64,000 nucleotides of DNA. Source: Methylobacter sp. Its GTDB lineage: Bacteria; Pseudomonadota; Gammaproteobacteria; Methylococcales; Methylomonadaceae. This document shows positions 9,483 through 18,009 of the stretch, piece by piece. The number at the start of each line of letters is the position of its first letter. The stretch's first letter is position 1. The DNA lies in contig NZ_JAUXVR010000034.1 of NCBI RefSeq assembly GCF_030680395.1, positions 48,524 through 112,523 of the forward strand, given 5' to 3'. Made by a program: the position numbers and the translations under genes. The notes under the pieces were generated by a model, which did not search any database, was not told the origin of the DNA, and saw only the letters and a program-made list of their open reading frames with translations.

Positions 9483-10081
9483 CGTGCGGCTGCTCCTATG
9501 TACTTTTCACAAGGTTTCGAGTTTAGAAAAAAGCCAAGTCCCGCCTGATTATAAACGCGCTCATTAAACAATTCCGGTCGTTTTTACGCCAGTTTTACAA
9601 GGCCTGAATTGGCGTGATAGGGCCGGGCGCGCGTTGCGGGATTGAGTGCTTGTATTATAGCAGGACATAGCGTGTCAAGGTCCCTTCATGAGTCGAAGCG
9701 GGGGTAGACAGAACTTCCTGCATCGGTCCGTTGACGCGCTCGGTTATGCTATCTCGGTGAAAGCAATAAGAAGGAAGAATACCGAACCAAGCCTTTGACG
9801 TTATTATCTAACTCAGTCAGTCTTGTTATGTCGTGTAAAAATCGTTTAGTTCAGCGTAGATCCGCTCATCCTTCACTTCCTGGTCGACTGCGGCCGGTCG
9901 TGGCAATCAGTTATCGCCCCATTCTTTGAGTAACGGCCCTTTCTATAAGGTTGTACGTGAATTATGACAACGGTTGCCAGATGGTTCGAATTACCAAACT
10001 TGCGTTTGGTAATTCGATTTTGGAAGCTGGAACTCTTCAGATTGGAAACCAGCGGATTATATTAAATTCTCGTTAATTTCA
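9483..10081. other. Intergenic region, no gene seen
   Basis: About 600 bases upstream of the membrane-protein gene and downstream of the small lysine-rich gene. It contains the strong hairpin listed at 9987-10016. I see no open frame with a ribosome site and no RNA gene. Confidence 0.5.
9987..10016 (-). terminator. Perfect 13-bp hairpin, likely terminator or end-protecting structure
   Basis: CGAATTACCAAAC, loop TTGC, then GTTTGGTAATTCG form a perfect 13-bp stem with a 4-nt loop. It lies about 65 nt after the stop of the lysine-rich minus-strand gene. There is no long T tract on that side, so classical intrinsic termination is not certain. Confidence 0.5.
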
Positions 10082-10186
10082 TTAACTCTTGGAATCTTTC
10101 TTGGATTTCTTCACAGCCTTCTTTTCTTTCGGACTCAGAGCTGGTTTTTTCTTGTCTTCTTTATTGCTTTTTTGTTCTTTGCTCAT
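10082..10186 (-). CDS. 34-residue lysine-rich small protein
   Basis: Very short gene: MSKEQKSNKEDKK at the start and KKSKKDSKS at the end, with 14 lysines in 34 residues and no hydrophobic stretch. GGAG lies 8 nt before the ATG, the right spacing for a ribosome site. Similar Lys-rich peptides starting MSKEQKSNKE occur as small conserved hypotheticals in proteobacteria (from memory, not searched). A basic unstructured peptide like this could bind nucleic acid, but that is inference. A strong hairpin follows the gene. Confidence 0.65.
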   Translation of the reverse strand: MSKEQKSNKEDKKKPALSPKEKKAVKKSKKDSKS

Positions 10187-10383
10187 GGCACTTACTCCAA
10201 ATAATTGATGGGTTTTTTTGAACATTCATACGAATGGCGCCGGTATGTCAATGTTTTGATGATTGATATGGCAATGCTTGACTGCCGAATGTGGAAGATT
10301 CAGCATACTCCGGTAAACTAAAAAGAACAACTTTAGCTACTTCTACCTCACTTTTTAAAGCGATGGAGCTTATTGAAAAGTCT

Positions 10384-10650
10384 ATGAATACGGATAAGCT
10401 AATAATTCGTGTTGAATGTTATGCCGGTTACCAGGGCGAGGAAACACCTCGACGTTTTTTTATGGGCGCTAAATGTATTGAAATTGAAGAAGTAATCGAC
10501 CGCTGGTTAGCTCCCGAACACCGTTATTTTAAAGTGCGTGGATCTGAAAACGATATTTACATACTGCGGCATGATGAATTAGCGCATCGATGGGAGCTGA
10601 CCATGTTCCAAAGCGGGAAGTATGATGGCAGCCCATTGTCCTCAACCTGA
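10384..10650 (+). CDS. Small conserved hypothetical protein
   Basis: A soluble protein of about 88 residues. The core (IIRVECYAGY, PRRFFMGAK, IEEVIDRW, YFKVRGSENDIYILRHD, WELTMF) resembles a small conserved bacterial family that I recognise only as hypothetical. The alternation of strands suggests a compact beta-rich fold. The frame opens earlier, with a GTG at 10291, but the conserved part begins at the ATG at 10384. No good ribosome site is visible for any choice, so the start is open. No partner gene is evident. Confidence 0.65.
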   Translation: MNTDKLIIRVECYAGYQGEETPRRFFMGAKCIEIEEVIDRWLAPEHRYFKVRGSENDIYILRHDELAHRWELTMFQSGKYDGSPLSST

Positions 10651-10828
10651 AAAGGCACTACAAAGCCCGGCGGATTAGCCGGTCAGTTCAGATGTGGTTG
10701 TTAGCGATTGTTAAAGCCAATATACTGATCTTCAGATCAGCCATAATTGGCTTCAATTTCCTGTGATTTTCAGTTAAGTCAATATCTGAATCACTCGATT
10801 GTCCAGTATCAACGAGGTACCTGCCGTT

Positions 10829-11227
10829 ATGAACTCCAAAACTATCGTTATAAAAAAACTTTATCCCATCATAGCTTTTATTTTTATCGTGACCGGCTGC
10901 GCGTTTCAAAAGCCTGACTACGTGAAAGTTATAACCGCGCCTGAATTAAACCAAGTCATGCAAAAAGAGGATATATTTCTTGTTGACGTTCACACACCCA
11001 AACAGCGACATATAAAAGGCACCGACCTTTTTATTCCTTACAACGAAATCGAAAAACAGAAAGACCAACTTCCCAAAGATAAAAATACGCCTATCTATCT
11101 TTATTGCGAAAGCGGCCCGATGGGAAATGCAGCTGCAAAGTCTCTTTATGAATTAGGTTACCGTAACTTAACCAATCTTGACGGCGGCGCAAAGGCCTGG
11201 AATAAGGCTGGTCTTGATTTTGAATAA
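10829..11227 (+). CDS. Rhodanese-domain lipoprotein
   Basis: Predicted periplasmic, membrane-anchored sulfurtransferase-like protein of 132 residues. The signal peptide ends in a lipobox, VTGC. The mature part is a single rhodanese domain with the active-site loop CESGPMG in YLYCESGPMGNAAAKSL, so the catalytic cysteine is present, and a closing GGAKAWNKAG motif. Such proteins move sulfane sulfur or serve as redox or sulfide-sensing modules. The ATG at 10829 with GAGGT 10 nt upstream is preferred over a TTG at 10799. A strong bidirectional hairpin follows. Confidence 0.85.
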   Translation: MNSKTIVIKKLYPIIAFIFIVTGCAFQKPDYVKVITAPELNQVMQKEDIFLVDVHTPKQRHIKGTDLFIPYNEIEKQKDQLPKDKNTPIYLYCESGPMGNAAAKSLYELGYRNLTNLDGGAKAWNKAGLDFE

Positions 11228-11257
11228 GTAGATGCTTCGACCGGCTCGAACCTTACA

Positions 11258-11294
11258 TTGACTTACCGCTATTTGACCGATAGCGGTAAGTCAA
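11258..11294. terminator. 15-bp perfect hairpin between convergent genes
   Basis: TTGACTTACCGCTAT, loop TTGACCG, then ATAGCGGTAAGTCAA form a perfect 15-bp stem. It lies 30 nt after the rhodanese gene's stop and 80 nt after the stop of the convergent nuclease gene. The position suits a bidirectional terminator, though no T tract follows on either side. Confidence 0.6.
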
Positions 11295-11374
11295 CAATGT
11301 CTATTTCCGACGACCCGCTTGACTGACATAAACGCCCTTTTCAACACTACACCAATCAACAGGAAACACGGGGA

Positions 11375-12751
11375 TCATTCGTAAGTACGCCCTCCCCTGT
11401 CAACGTGTATCAACCGCACAGGTTTCTTCAAGGCTTTGCTCAGAATCAGGTAAGTATCGCGATCAAATGCCGGTCGACTGGAATCCAATAAATCCTGTAC
11501 GTCTACTTCATTTTTCGCGGTCCCCAAGTAGCACCAATGATCAATGACATGAATCTCGTCACCTTCCTGAATACCTACCGCGCCTGGATAGGTCCAGGTG
11601 GCGAGTTTAAGCGTGTTCATCGCGATGAGCAGTCGCGCGGCATGATCGAGCGGCTTTTCCTGACCGATGCAGGCGCCTTTACATTTTTTTAACTGCTGAG
11701 CAAAACAAGGACGTCCCTTTGCTGTCTTTTCGATGCCGAGCACGCTCAAACATAGCTGGTTTTGATCGGCGATACTGCGGAGCGCTTTTTGGGCATCGCG
11801 TTGGCTGTGGTACAGACCATGCAGATTACTCTGCGCACCAAAATCAAGGTCGTCAGCCCACGTCAGCACCGGACGCAGATGTTCGGCGTGTTGTTGCAGC
11901 TGCCATGCGCACAACGCATTGTTGCGGCGCAATCGCCGGTTATGGATCGGCTGCAGAGTCTTGATCAGTTTCGCTTCCATCAGCAGCGCGCCCAGCTCGC
12001 CAGCGGTTTCTATCCATTCAATACGGCGCAGCTGTTGCGATAAACTCATTTCCTTGCCATGACTGTGATCGGCTGAGAAATGCGCTAACACCCGCTGCCT
12101 GATATTGATGCTTTTGCCGATATATAACGGCAAGTCATTTTCGCCATAAAACAGATACACGCCCGGTGAGTCGGGTAGATCGTCGATCAGACCGCGATCA
12201 ATATTCGACGGCAGACTGGATCGTCCGACAAGCTTTTTTACGGTCTCGGCAATAAGCGCCGGATCATGGATTAAATGGATCTTCTGCCAAAACTGATGAA
12301 TCAGCTGAGCGTCGGCCAGAGCCCTGTGCCGACCGTTAGCGTTCAAGCCATAACGTTCAATCAAGCTATCGAGATTATGATGTGGGTAGGCTGGAAACAG
12401 GGCTCTGGACAATTTGACGGTACACAATACGTCGGGCTGAAACGTTAGCCCGACGTATTTGAATTCATTCTTCAGAAAGCTGTAGTCAAACCGGGCATTG
12501 TGGGCAATAAACAGATACCCGTGCAACAGCGCTGCCAGCTCTTTTGCAACGGCTTCAAAACGTGGGGCATCGGCTACCATGGCGTTGGTGATGCCGGTTA
12601 ATTGTTCAATGAATGGAGGTATGCGGGTTTGCGGCTGAATCAATCGGCTCCACTCATGCACGCCGTCTTCGTCCACCAGCACAACGCCGATCTCAGTGAT
12701 GCGATCCACCGTCGCTTTAGCCCCCGTAGTTTCGAGGTCAACAAACGCCAA
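11375..12751 (-). CDS. DnaQ-like exonuclease fused to GIY-YIG nuclease (Cho/UvrC-like)
   Basis: A DNA-repair nuclease of about 460 residues in two parts. The first 170 residues are a DEDDh 3'-5' exonuclease: FVDLETTG carries the first acidic pair, HNARFDYSFL the middle Asp, and HRALADA the last His and Asp. From about 190 a GIY-YIG domain follows (SPGVYLFYGENDLPLYIGKS, with IRQRVLAHF), as in UvrC and Cho, which incise damaged DNA. A UvrC-type cysteine cluster (CFAQQLKKCKGACIG) is also present. The start is odd. The TTG at 12751 has no ribosome site, whereas GGAGG at 12780-12784 is 10 nt before an ATT at 12769 that would add ISTLPR, so initiation at ATT is possible. Confidence 0.88.
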   Translation of the reverse strand: MAFVDLETTGAKATVDRITEIGVVLVDEDGVHEWSRLIQPQTRIPPFIEQLTGITNAMVADAPRFEAVAKELAALLHGYLFIAHNARFDYSFLKNEFKYVGLTFQPDVLCTVKLSRALFPAYPHHNLDSLIERYGLNANGRHRALADAQLIHQFWQKIHLIHDPALIAETVKKLVGRSSLPSNIDRGLIDDLPDSPGVYLFYGENDLPLYIGKSINIRQRVLAHFSADHSHGKEMSLSQQLRRIEWIETAGELGALLMEAKLIKTLQPIHNRRLRRNNALCAWQLQQHAEHLRPVLTWADDLDFGAQSNLHGLYHSQRDAQKALRSIADQNQLCLSVLGIEKTAKGRPCFAQQLKKCKGACIGQEKPLDHAARLLIAMNTLKLATWTYPGAVGIQEGDEIHVIDHWCYLGTAKNEVDVQDLLDSSRPAFDRDTYLILSKALKKPVRLIHVDRGGRTYE

Positions 12752-12881
12752 GCGCGGGAGTGTAGAAATTAAAATACAGCCTCCAGTAATCTACTGGATT
12801 TAAAAATAAAAATCATAGGCGCTAAATATGCGCTTTAAGTGCTGACCAAATCAAGCGATTTATCTATCAGCTGTCAGGCAG

Positions 12882-15830
12882 TTACGATGAATGGGCTTTT
12901 AAATCAATAAATTTCTCGGTATGCGAACAAGAGAACCCGGCATCTTTACGGTAATGCGAACAGCCCCAAAACTGTCCTGAAGGACCTTTTCTTAAGATCA
13001 TTTTGCCATGACATTTGGGGCAAACAGGCTCAACATAATCGCAGCTTTTGTTTTCACACACCCGAAACCGGCCTTTCTCTTTCAAGGCACTGCCGCACCA
13101 TTGGCAGGCTGACTGGATATGATTGCACAACGGATATTGGCTGCACCCCAAAAAACTGCCGTATTGGCTATCCCTGGGCAACAGGTAACCGGTTTTACAA
13201 TGGCTACAGACAATGTCGGCCACTTTCTCCTGGAATTTTTCACCCCTAAATTCGTCACAGAGAATTTCGTACTTTTTATCGATCAGTTCTCTGACAAAAT
13301 CGGAGGCTTTACCGGCATCGCTGACCAGATACACATGGTGTCTGGCTCGGGTCAAAGCCACATAAAACAGGCGCCGTTCTTCGGCATGCGCAAAGGCTTC
13401 GGCTTTAGGCAGTAACAGATCCAATAACGGGTGCGTTGCTTTTTCAGACGGAAAGCCCTGTTTGCCTTTTTCAAGGCCCAGCACGATCACGTAATCGGCT
13501 TCTTTGCCTTTTGACGCATGCACACTCATAAATTGCAGCCTTAATTTCGGGTACTGCCGCGCCAAGACAGATAAATCCGGTTTTCTAAAATTAAACCGAG
13601 CCAAAATAAGCACGCTGGCCTTCGCATCGGTTTTAGCATTAATAGCCGATAACGCGGCATTCAATCCGGCCTGATCCTGGGAGGTCTTGATTAAGGAGAC
13701 CGCAGCGTGTTCGATAATATTATGGCTCTGGATTTTCTTGGCAATTTGCGTCGGATTTTGCATGACAAACCGTGATGCGACCGCGCCGATTTTGTTATTA
13801 AAACGAAAAGTTTTATCCAGTACGCTGGTAGCGGTATAACCAAAATGCGTTTCAAATTCTTTGGTAATAGTGACGTCGCTGCCGGTAAAACGATAAATCG
13901 ACTGCCAGTCATCGCCGACGCAAAACAGGCTGTTAGCCGGATTTTGCGCTATTAACGCCTTTACCAGTCTGGCCCGACTGGCTGAGATATCCTGAAACTC
14001 ATCAACCAGCAGATAGCGGTAAGGCGATTGATAACGCCCGTTCTCGACATACTCAATCGCCCTGCCGATCATGTCTTCAAAATCAATGGTATCGGTGTCG
14101 CGCAAGTGCTGTTGATACACTTCATAAATCGGCTCAAACAAAAACGCGGCGGCCTGCATACGTTCATGATCTTCATGCTGTCTGGCCAGTGAAACCAGGC
14201 TTTTCAAATTCAGGCAAGCCGCTTTAAACAACGCCAGCACTTGAGCAAGCAATTGACCGAATTCCGAAACCCGCCCGAACTCATTTAATTTTTTCAGCAG
14301 TTCATTATTGGCTAAGGGCTTAAACTTAACGCCCGCCTGAAGCAACTTATCTTCCAGAGACTTGGTCAAAATACCTTGCTGCTTGAGATAGCTATAGGTT
14401 TCGATCAAGGGTGTTTGATGCTGTTGATGTAATGCCCGCTTCCAGGCCATTCCGTCCAGATAGCTTTGCTGCTCAATAAACGGCGGCGTTTGATTGTTTT
14501 CATTGACGGCAAAGTGTTCAATATAAATGCCATACTCAGGCAAATAAAAGTCCGGCTGATAAGCGCGATAATCAGGCCCCGCCGTATTTACCTGATAATT
14601 GGCTTCATATTCATAGTTGATGCCCTGACGAAACAGGCAATTGGCAATCTCGCATTCTTCATAGCTTTTTACCAGCTCGCCTTGCAGCGTGCGTATGTCA
14701 TTTTCCAAAATGTAGTTGTTGTATTCACCCAGGCTTTTAAAGTTAAAAGCGCTTTTATAAGGGTGGCTGAACCGTAAAAAATAGGTGACCAAACGCGATT
14801 TATAAAGTTCATCCTCTAATAAACGCTGGATTTGTTCATCGACAAAACGAATCCGAAGACGCTCGTCTTCCGCCATTTTATTGATCGCCGGCACCACACC
14901 TTCCACCTGAGTGATGATTTGTTTTCCAAGACCGTGAAAGGTTTTCGCGGTCAGGTTGTGAATGCCCAATTGGCTCCGGATACGCTGATCCATTTCCTCT
15001 GCCGCCTTTCGGGCAAACGCCAGCATCAGGATTTTTTCCGGCGGGGCAAGCCCCGCTTTGATTAAATAACCGGCGCGGCCGATCATGGTGCTGGTCTTGC
15101 CGGTGCCCGCACCGGCCAACACTAAATTATGCTGTTCATCGATAACACAAGCTTCACGTTGATTGGCCGTTAGCGGATTACTTTCCACCTGATCGAAAAA
15201 CATCTGAAAAGTTGCCAATTGTTGCCGTACATAGGATTTATTGCGTTTGGCGATGTAGCCATACCCTTGGCTTAACAACGGCTGGAGCGTCTTTAAGTAT
15301 TGCCGCGCTTCAGACGGCAAGAAGTCTTGGATATCCTGACGTTCTATTGCTTTCGCTAAATGCTGGTGATTTGTAAACCATTGCTGTGCAGCCGCATAAC
15401 GAATATAACGCTGCCCCGAAAGTAAAATACGGGCCTGTTGCCAGGCTTGCTGCAAATCAGGCCCGATGCGTTGGTAAAAGGTTTTAATATAGCTGCGGCA
15501 GTGATGATTAAGCGCCTGTTGCAACGGCCCCGACATTTTCTTGGCCACCCCCCTGAAACGCAGGATGTCTCCACTTTCAAGAGGTATAACCAAAATATTC
15601 CAGAAATAGCCCTGCTCTACCGTTATATCAGGATTTATTTCCAGATATGAAATCCTGTTCTGCGCAGATTGACCCCCTGTCAATAAAACGCCGCCGCCAG
15701 CTAAAGAAAGCGAGTCATAATCGGAGTTTGAAGCAAATAAAGAGGCTAACCAGCTAACTCGATAGCTTAAGGGTTTAATTGATTTTGTTCTCAAAATAAC
15801 ATGTCCGTTGCATGAACTGAAAAAATACAA
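12882..15830 (-). CDS. helD: DNA helicase IV (HelD/UvrD superfamily) with C-terminal zinc ribbons
   Basis: Superfamily 1A DNA helicase of about 980 residues. It aligns by eye with E. coli HelD: FFDQVESNPLTANQREACV leads into Walker A AGAGTGKTSTM, followed by LAFARKAAEEMDQRI, LLVDEFQDISASRA (Walker B), GDDWQSIYRFTGSD and VALTRARHHVYLV. It is longer than HelD (684 residues) through an insert of about 200 residues after motif Ia/Ib and a C-terminal set of topoisomerase-type zinc ribbons (CSHC, CSQYPLC, CQWC, CPKC, CSH). These suggest single-strand DNA or polymerase contact. The TTG start at 15830 is uncertain; another TTG at 15794 has a GGAC about 9 nt ahead. An hsdM relic lies immediately upstream. 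Confidence 0.9.
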   Translation of the reverse strand: MYFFSSCNGHVILRTKSIKPLSYRVSWLASLFASNSDYDSLSLAGGGVLLTGGQSAQNRISYLEINPDITVEQGYFWNILVIPLESGDILRFRGVAKKMSGPLQQALNHHCRSYIKTFYQRIGPDLQQAWQQARILLSGQRYIRYAAAQQWFTNHQHLAKAIERQDIQDFLPSEARQYLKTLQPLLSQGYGYIAKRNKSYVRQQLATFQMFFDQVESNPLTANQREACVIDEQHNLVLAGAGTGKTSTMIGRAGYLIKAGLAPPEKILMLAFARKAAEEMDQRIRSQLGIHNLTAKTFHGLGKQIITQVEGVVPAINKMAEDERLRIRFVDEQIQRLLEDELYKSRLVTYFLRFSHPYKSAFNFKSLGEYNNYILENDIRTLQGELVKSYEECEIANCLFRQGINYEYEANYQVNTAGPDYRAYQPDFYLPEYGIYIEHFAVNENNQTPPFIEQQSYLDGMAWKRALHQQHQTPLIETYSYLKQQGILTKSLEDKLLQAGVKFKPLANNELLKKLNEFGRVSEFGQLLAQVLALFKAACLNLKSLVSLARQHEDHERMQAAAFLFEPIYEVYQQHLRDTDTIDFEDMIGRAIEYVENGRYQSPYRYLLVDEFQDISASRARLVKALIAQNPANSLFCVGDDWQSIYRFTGSDVTITKEFETHFGYTATSVLDKTFRFNNKIGAVASRFVMQNPTQIAKKIQSHNIIEHAAVSLIKTSQDQAGLNAALSAINAKTDAKASVLILARFNFRKPDLSVLARQYPKLRLQFMSVHASKGKEADYVIVLGLEKGKQGFPSEKATHPLLDLLLPKAEAFAHAEERRLFYVALTRARHHVYLVSDAGKASDFVRELIDKKYEILCDEFRGEKFQEKVADIVCSHCKTGYLLPRDSQYGSFLGCSQYPLCNHIQSACQWCGSALKEKGRFRVCENKSCDYVEPVCPKCHGKMILRKGPSGQFWGCSHYRKDAGFSCSHTEKFIDLKAHSS

Positions 15831-15870
15831 GTTTCTGTCGATGAAAAAATTTGCCGGTTTTTACTATCAG

Positions 15871-16110
15871 GCGCTTGATGAAATCGGCTTTTTCCAAGGA
15901 CCGTTTGGGCATTTTTCCCGCCAGCTGATCGGCTTAAATCTGGTGCAATGCAGCCTGTTAACGGTTGCAGGCATGGCGCAAGAAGATCACGCCCAGCACC
16001 GGCATGCAGTATTCGCTGGATGGCAACTTGGAATTGGCGCGCAGTTGATCGGCGGCTTCCCAGAGACTATCTTCGATTTTGGAAATGTTTTGTAAGGCGT
16101 TGGCAGTCAT
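15871..16110 (-). pseudogene. hsdM relic (type I DNA methyltransferase N-terminus)
   Basis: From the ATG at 16110 the minus strand encodes [20 protein letters not shown], then [20 protein letters not shown] and [10 protein letters not shown], the typical start of a type I N6-adenine methyltransferase. Two in-frame TAA codons follow (15958-15960, where a Tyr is expected, and 15934-15936, where a Glu is expected). Homology resumes in the same frame with AGKMPKRSLEKADFIKR and stops near 15871. The catalytic NPPY region is gone. There is no frameshift, only two nonsense changes and a large 3' deletion ending at the helicase gene. Confidence 0.85.
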
Positions 16111-16235
16111 CAAGGATTTCAGTTTCAGATTATTCAGGGGTGATTTTGGAATTTGAGGCCGAATAAGCTGGATGACAGGTCATTCCTGACAATGCAGAGC
16201 TGACTTGCTTAATCGGCGCATACAATTCTTACGCG

Positions 16236-16267
16236 TTAAACCGTTCATGCTATGCCGAACGGTTTAA
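16236..16267 (-). terminator. 11-bp hairpin downstream of the NlpE-like gene
   Basis: TTAAACCGTTC, a 10-nt loop and GAACGGTTTAA form a perfect stem starting 12 nt after the stop of the minus-strand NlpE-like gene. The position fits a terminator for that gene; the T tract is poor. Confidence 0.5.
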
Positions 16268-16278
16268 GCATAAGCGGC

Positions 16279-16764
16279 TCAATGTGATGAATGTGAAGGC
16301 GTTGATTTTGTTACATCATTTCTACGCAAAACATAGCGATCCGCCAGTTTTCCGGAGATACGATTGCCGTTATTATCGAGCTGAATGAGCATATTTTCGC
16401 CGATAAGATATTGCTGCGTAGTTGAGCTATTGCGTGGCGTTAAAACAATCGTATTGTTTTTATCACCCCAGGTAAATTTCCCTTTCTCGACAATTTCTCT
16501 TTCTGATTTACCAACGTATTGAGTAATCAAAATATAACTGTTGTTTTTGTTCAAAGCGAGCGTCGATTTAACCCCTTTGCAATCATCACAGGGTATAAAG
16601 CCGTTATAAATACCCGGCCAGTCAAGGCTATTTTGTGCATGATGCGCATCTGTATCGTTTGTCTCAGCCGTCGTTTCAGCAAAAACAGGGTTGTAACCCG
16701 AAGAAATTGTGATGAAAATAAAAAAAGTTAAAATTTGTTTAAATTGTTGTCTAAATGTTCGCAT
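16279..16764 (-). CDS. NlpE-like copper-resistance/stress protein
   Basis: An exported protein of 161 residues resembling the N-terminal domain of NlpE, the outer-membrane lipoprotein that reports copper and surface stress to Cpx. The signal peptide ends near FAETTA. The core has the NlpE pattern WPGIYNGFIPCDDCKGV with its CxxC pair, then TLALNKNNSYIL and a C-terminal IQLDNNGNRISG block. No lipobox cysteine is visible, so it may be soluble in the periplasm, unlike classical NlpE. An excellent GAGGAG site lies 6 nt before the ATG. The C-terminal OB domain of full NlpE is absent, as in the short family members. Confidence 0.8.
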   Translation of the reverse strand: MRTFRQQFKQILTFFIFITISSGYNPVFAETTAETNDTDAHHAQNSLDWPGIYNGFIPCDDCKGVKSTLALNKNNSYILITQYVGKSEREIVEKGKFTWGDKNNTIVLTPRNSSTTQQYLIGENMLIQLDNNGNRISGKLADRYVLRRNDVTKSTPSHSSH

Positions 16765-17117
16765 ATTTGCTCCTCAGTTAAATAACGATAGTAAAGTAGA
16801 ATGAGTGGAATGTAAAAACAACAGCGAAACTCGTCTTGCGGGTTAAATTTGACTTGCCAACTTACAAATCTCCTTTAATGCCGTCAATCAGCGTACAGCG
16901 CTTATAGAAAAACAGCGTGATAATTGCTTATCCAATTGTTTTGTAATATTTATTTTTAGAATATCTGGTGAAAATCCTGGCAGCCATGCCTGACATGGGT
17001 ATTGAAGAACCGGTTAATAAAACAGCGTTACCAAGCCATTTCTCCATCACGTTCCGCCGCTTGCAACCCACCAATAAATATCAACGGAGGATGCCCTGAT
17101 TGATCGGCGTCTACCCT
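16765..17117. other. Intergenic region, no gene seen
   Basis: About 350 AT-rich bases between the promoter side of the NlpE-like gene and the end of the SRPBCC gene. It likely holds the NlpE-like gene's promoter. No RNA gene or conserved small frame was recognised. Confidence 0.4.
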
Positions 17118-17588
17118 TTAATTATTACCGCCCCATTTGTTTTGCAAATAGTCGCGACGGGTATCAAATATGCATTCAAGCTTGCTTGCGATAAGAGCCG
17201 AGTGTACCAACTGTCCCAGCCAGCCCAAAGGCATTGCGTAGAAGATGATGTCTTCAAACACTATTCCATTTTGTACCTCAGTTAAGCATACTTCATGGCT
17301 CAAAAACTTGAACGGTCCGATGCGCTGCTCATAAACAAAACGTTTGGGCTCGTCGCAGTGACTAACCTCTGACAACCAGGCCATCGGAATACCCAATACG
17401 GCTTTCATTTGATAATTAACCATCAAACCGGCATAAATCTTTTTCGGCACTTCAGAGATGATGGTCACATGAAAAAATGCCGGCGTGATGTCGTTCAGGT
17501 TATGGGGCGATGAAAGAAACGCCCATGCCTCTTCGATAGTTAAATTGAGCTGTTGCCGCCGATAGAGTTGATAAATTTTCATGCTCAT
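17118..17588 (-). CDS. SRPBCC-superfamily ligand-binding protein
   Basis: A soluble protein of about 156 residues with the START/Bet v1-like (SRPBCC) pattern: IYQLYRRQQLNLTIEEAWAFLSSPHNLNDITP at the start, a central VNYQMKAVLGIPMAWLSEV strand set, RFVYEQRIGPF, and a long C-terminal helix (LVHSALIASKLECIFDTRRDYL). Members of this COG4276-like group bind hydrophobic small molecules in a deep cavity; many are annotated as cell-division inhibitors without proof. The start at 17588 is preferred over a longer frame from 17642 because the family homology begins there. No ligand can be read from sequence. Confidence 0.8.
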   Translation of the reverse strand: MSMKIYQLYRRQQLNLTIEEAWAFLSSPHNLNDITPAFFHVTIISEVPKKIYAGLMVNYQMKAVLGIPMAWLSEVSHCDEPKRFVYEQRIGPFKFLSHEVCLTEVQNGIVFEDIIFYAMPLGWLGQLVHSALIASKLECIFDTRRDYLQNKWGGNN

Positions 17589-18009
17589 AAATTGGGTTAT
17601 TTTTATTTCACTATACTGAAAATGGATGTTAAGAACTTTCAACCGGCAATAGTTTGTTTAGTCTTTCATATAATGCAGCAGCGTGGCAGTTTAGCTGCCG
17701 CAGGAACCATCATATATTTACGGAAAGGAGCTGGATTTTCAATACGCGTAGAATCATAGTGTCTTACCAGCCCGGGATCAGCCTCCTGTTTTGCAAATCG
17801 CATCACCTTAAAAACCATTTCCGCTCGACTTGGTTATTTACTTTTTCGCCTTTTGCAGCCGTAATTGTTCAGGTTAGCTGTGCTTTTCGCTTTGGTCCTA
17901 AAGGCCTGTTGGCGACGAGCAGGATTTTGTCATGGCTAAACCCAATTATCAAAGTATAAGCCCGTTGATAGCAGCCTCGTATCATCGAACAACGTTTGAT
18001 GATATTTGC
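17589..18009. other. Intergenic region, no gene seen
   Basis: About 420 bases between the SRPBCC gene start and the end of the ABC permease gene. Short plus-strand frames are present without ribosome sites or recognisable content. Confidence 0.4.
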
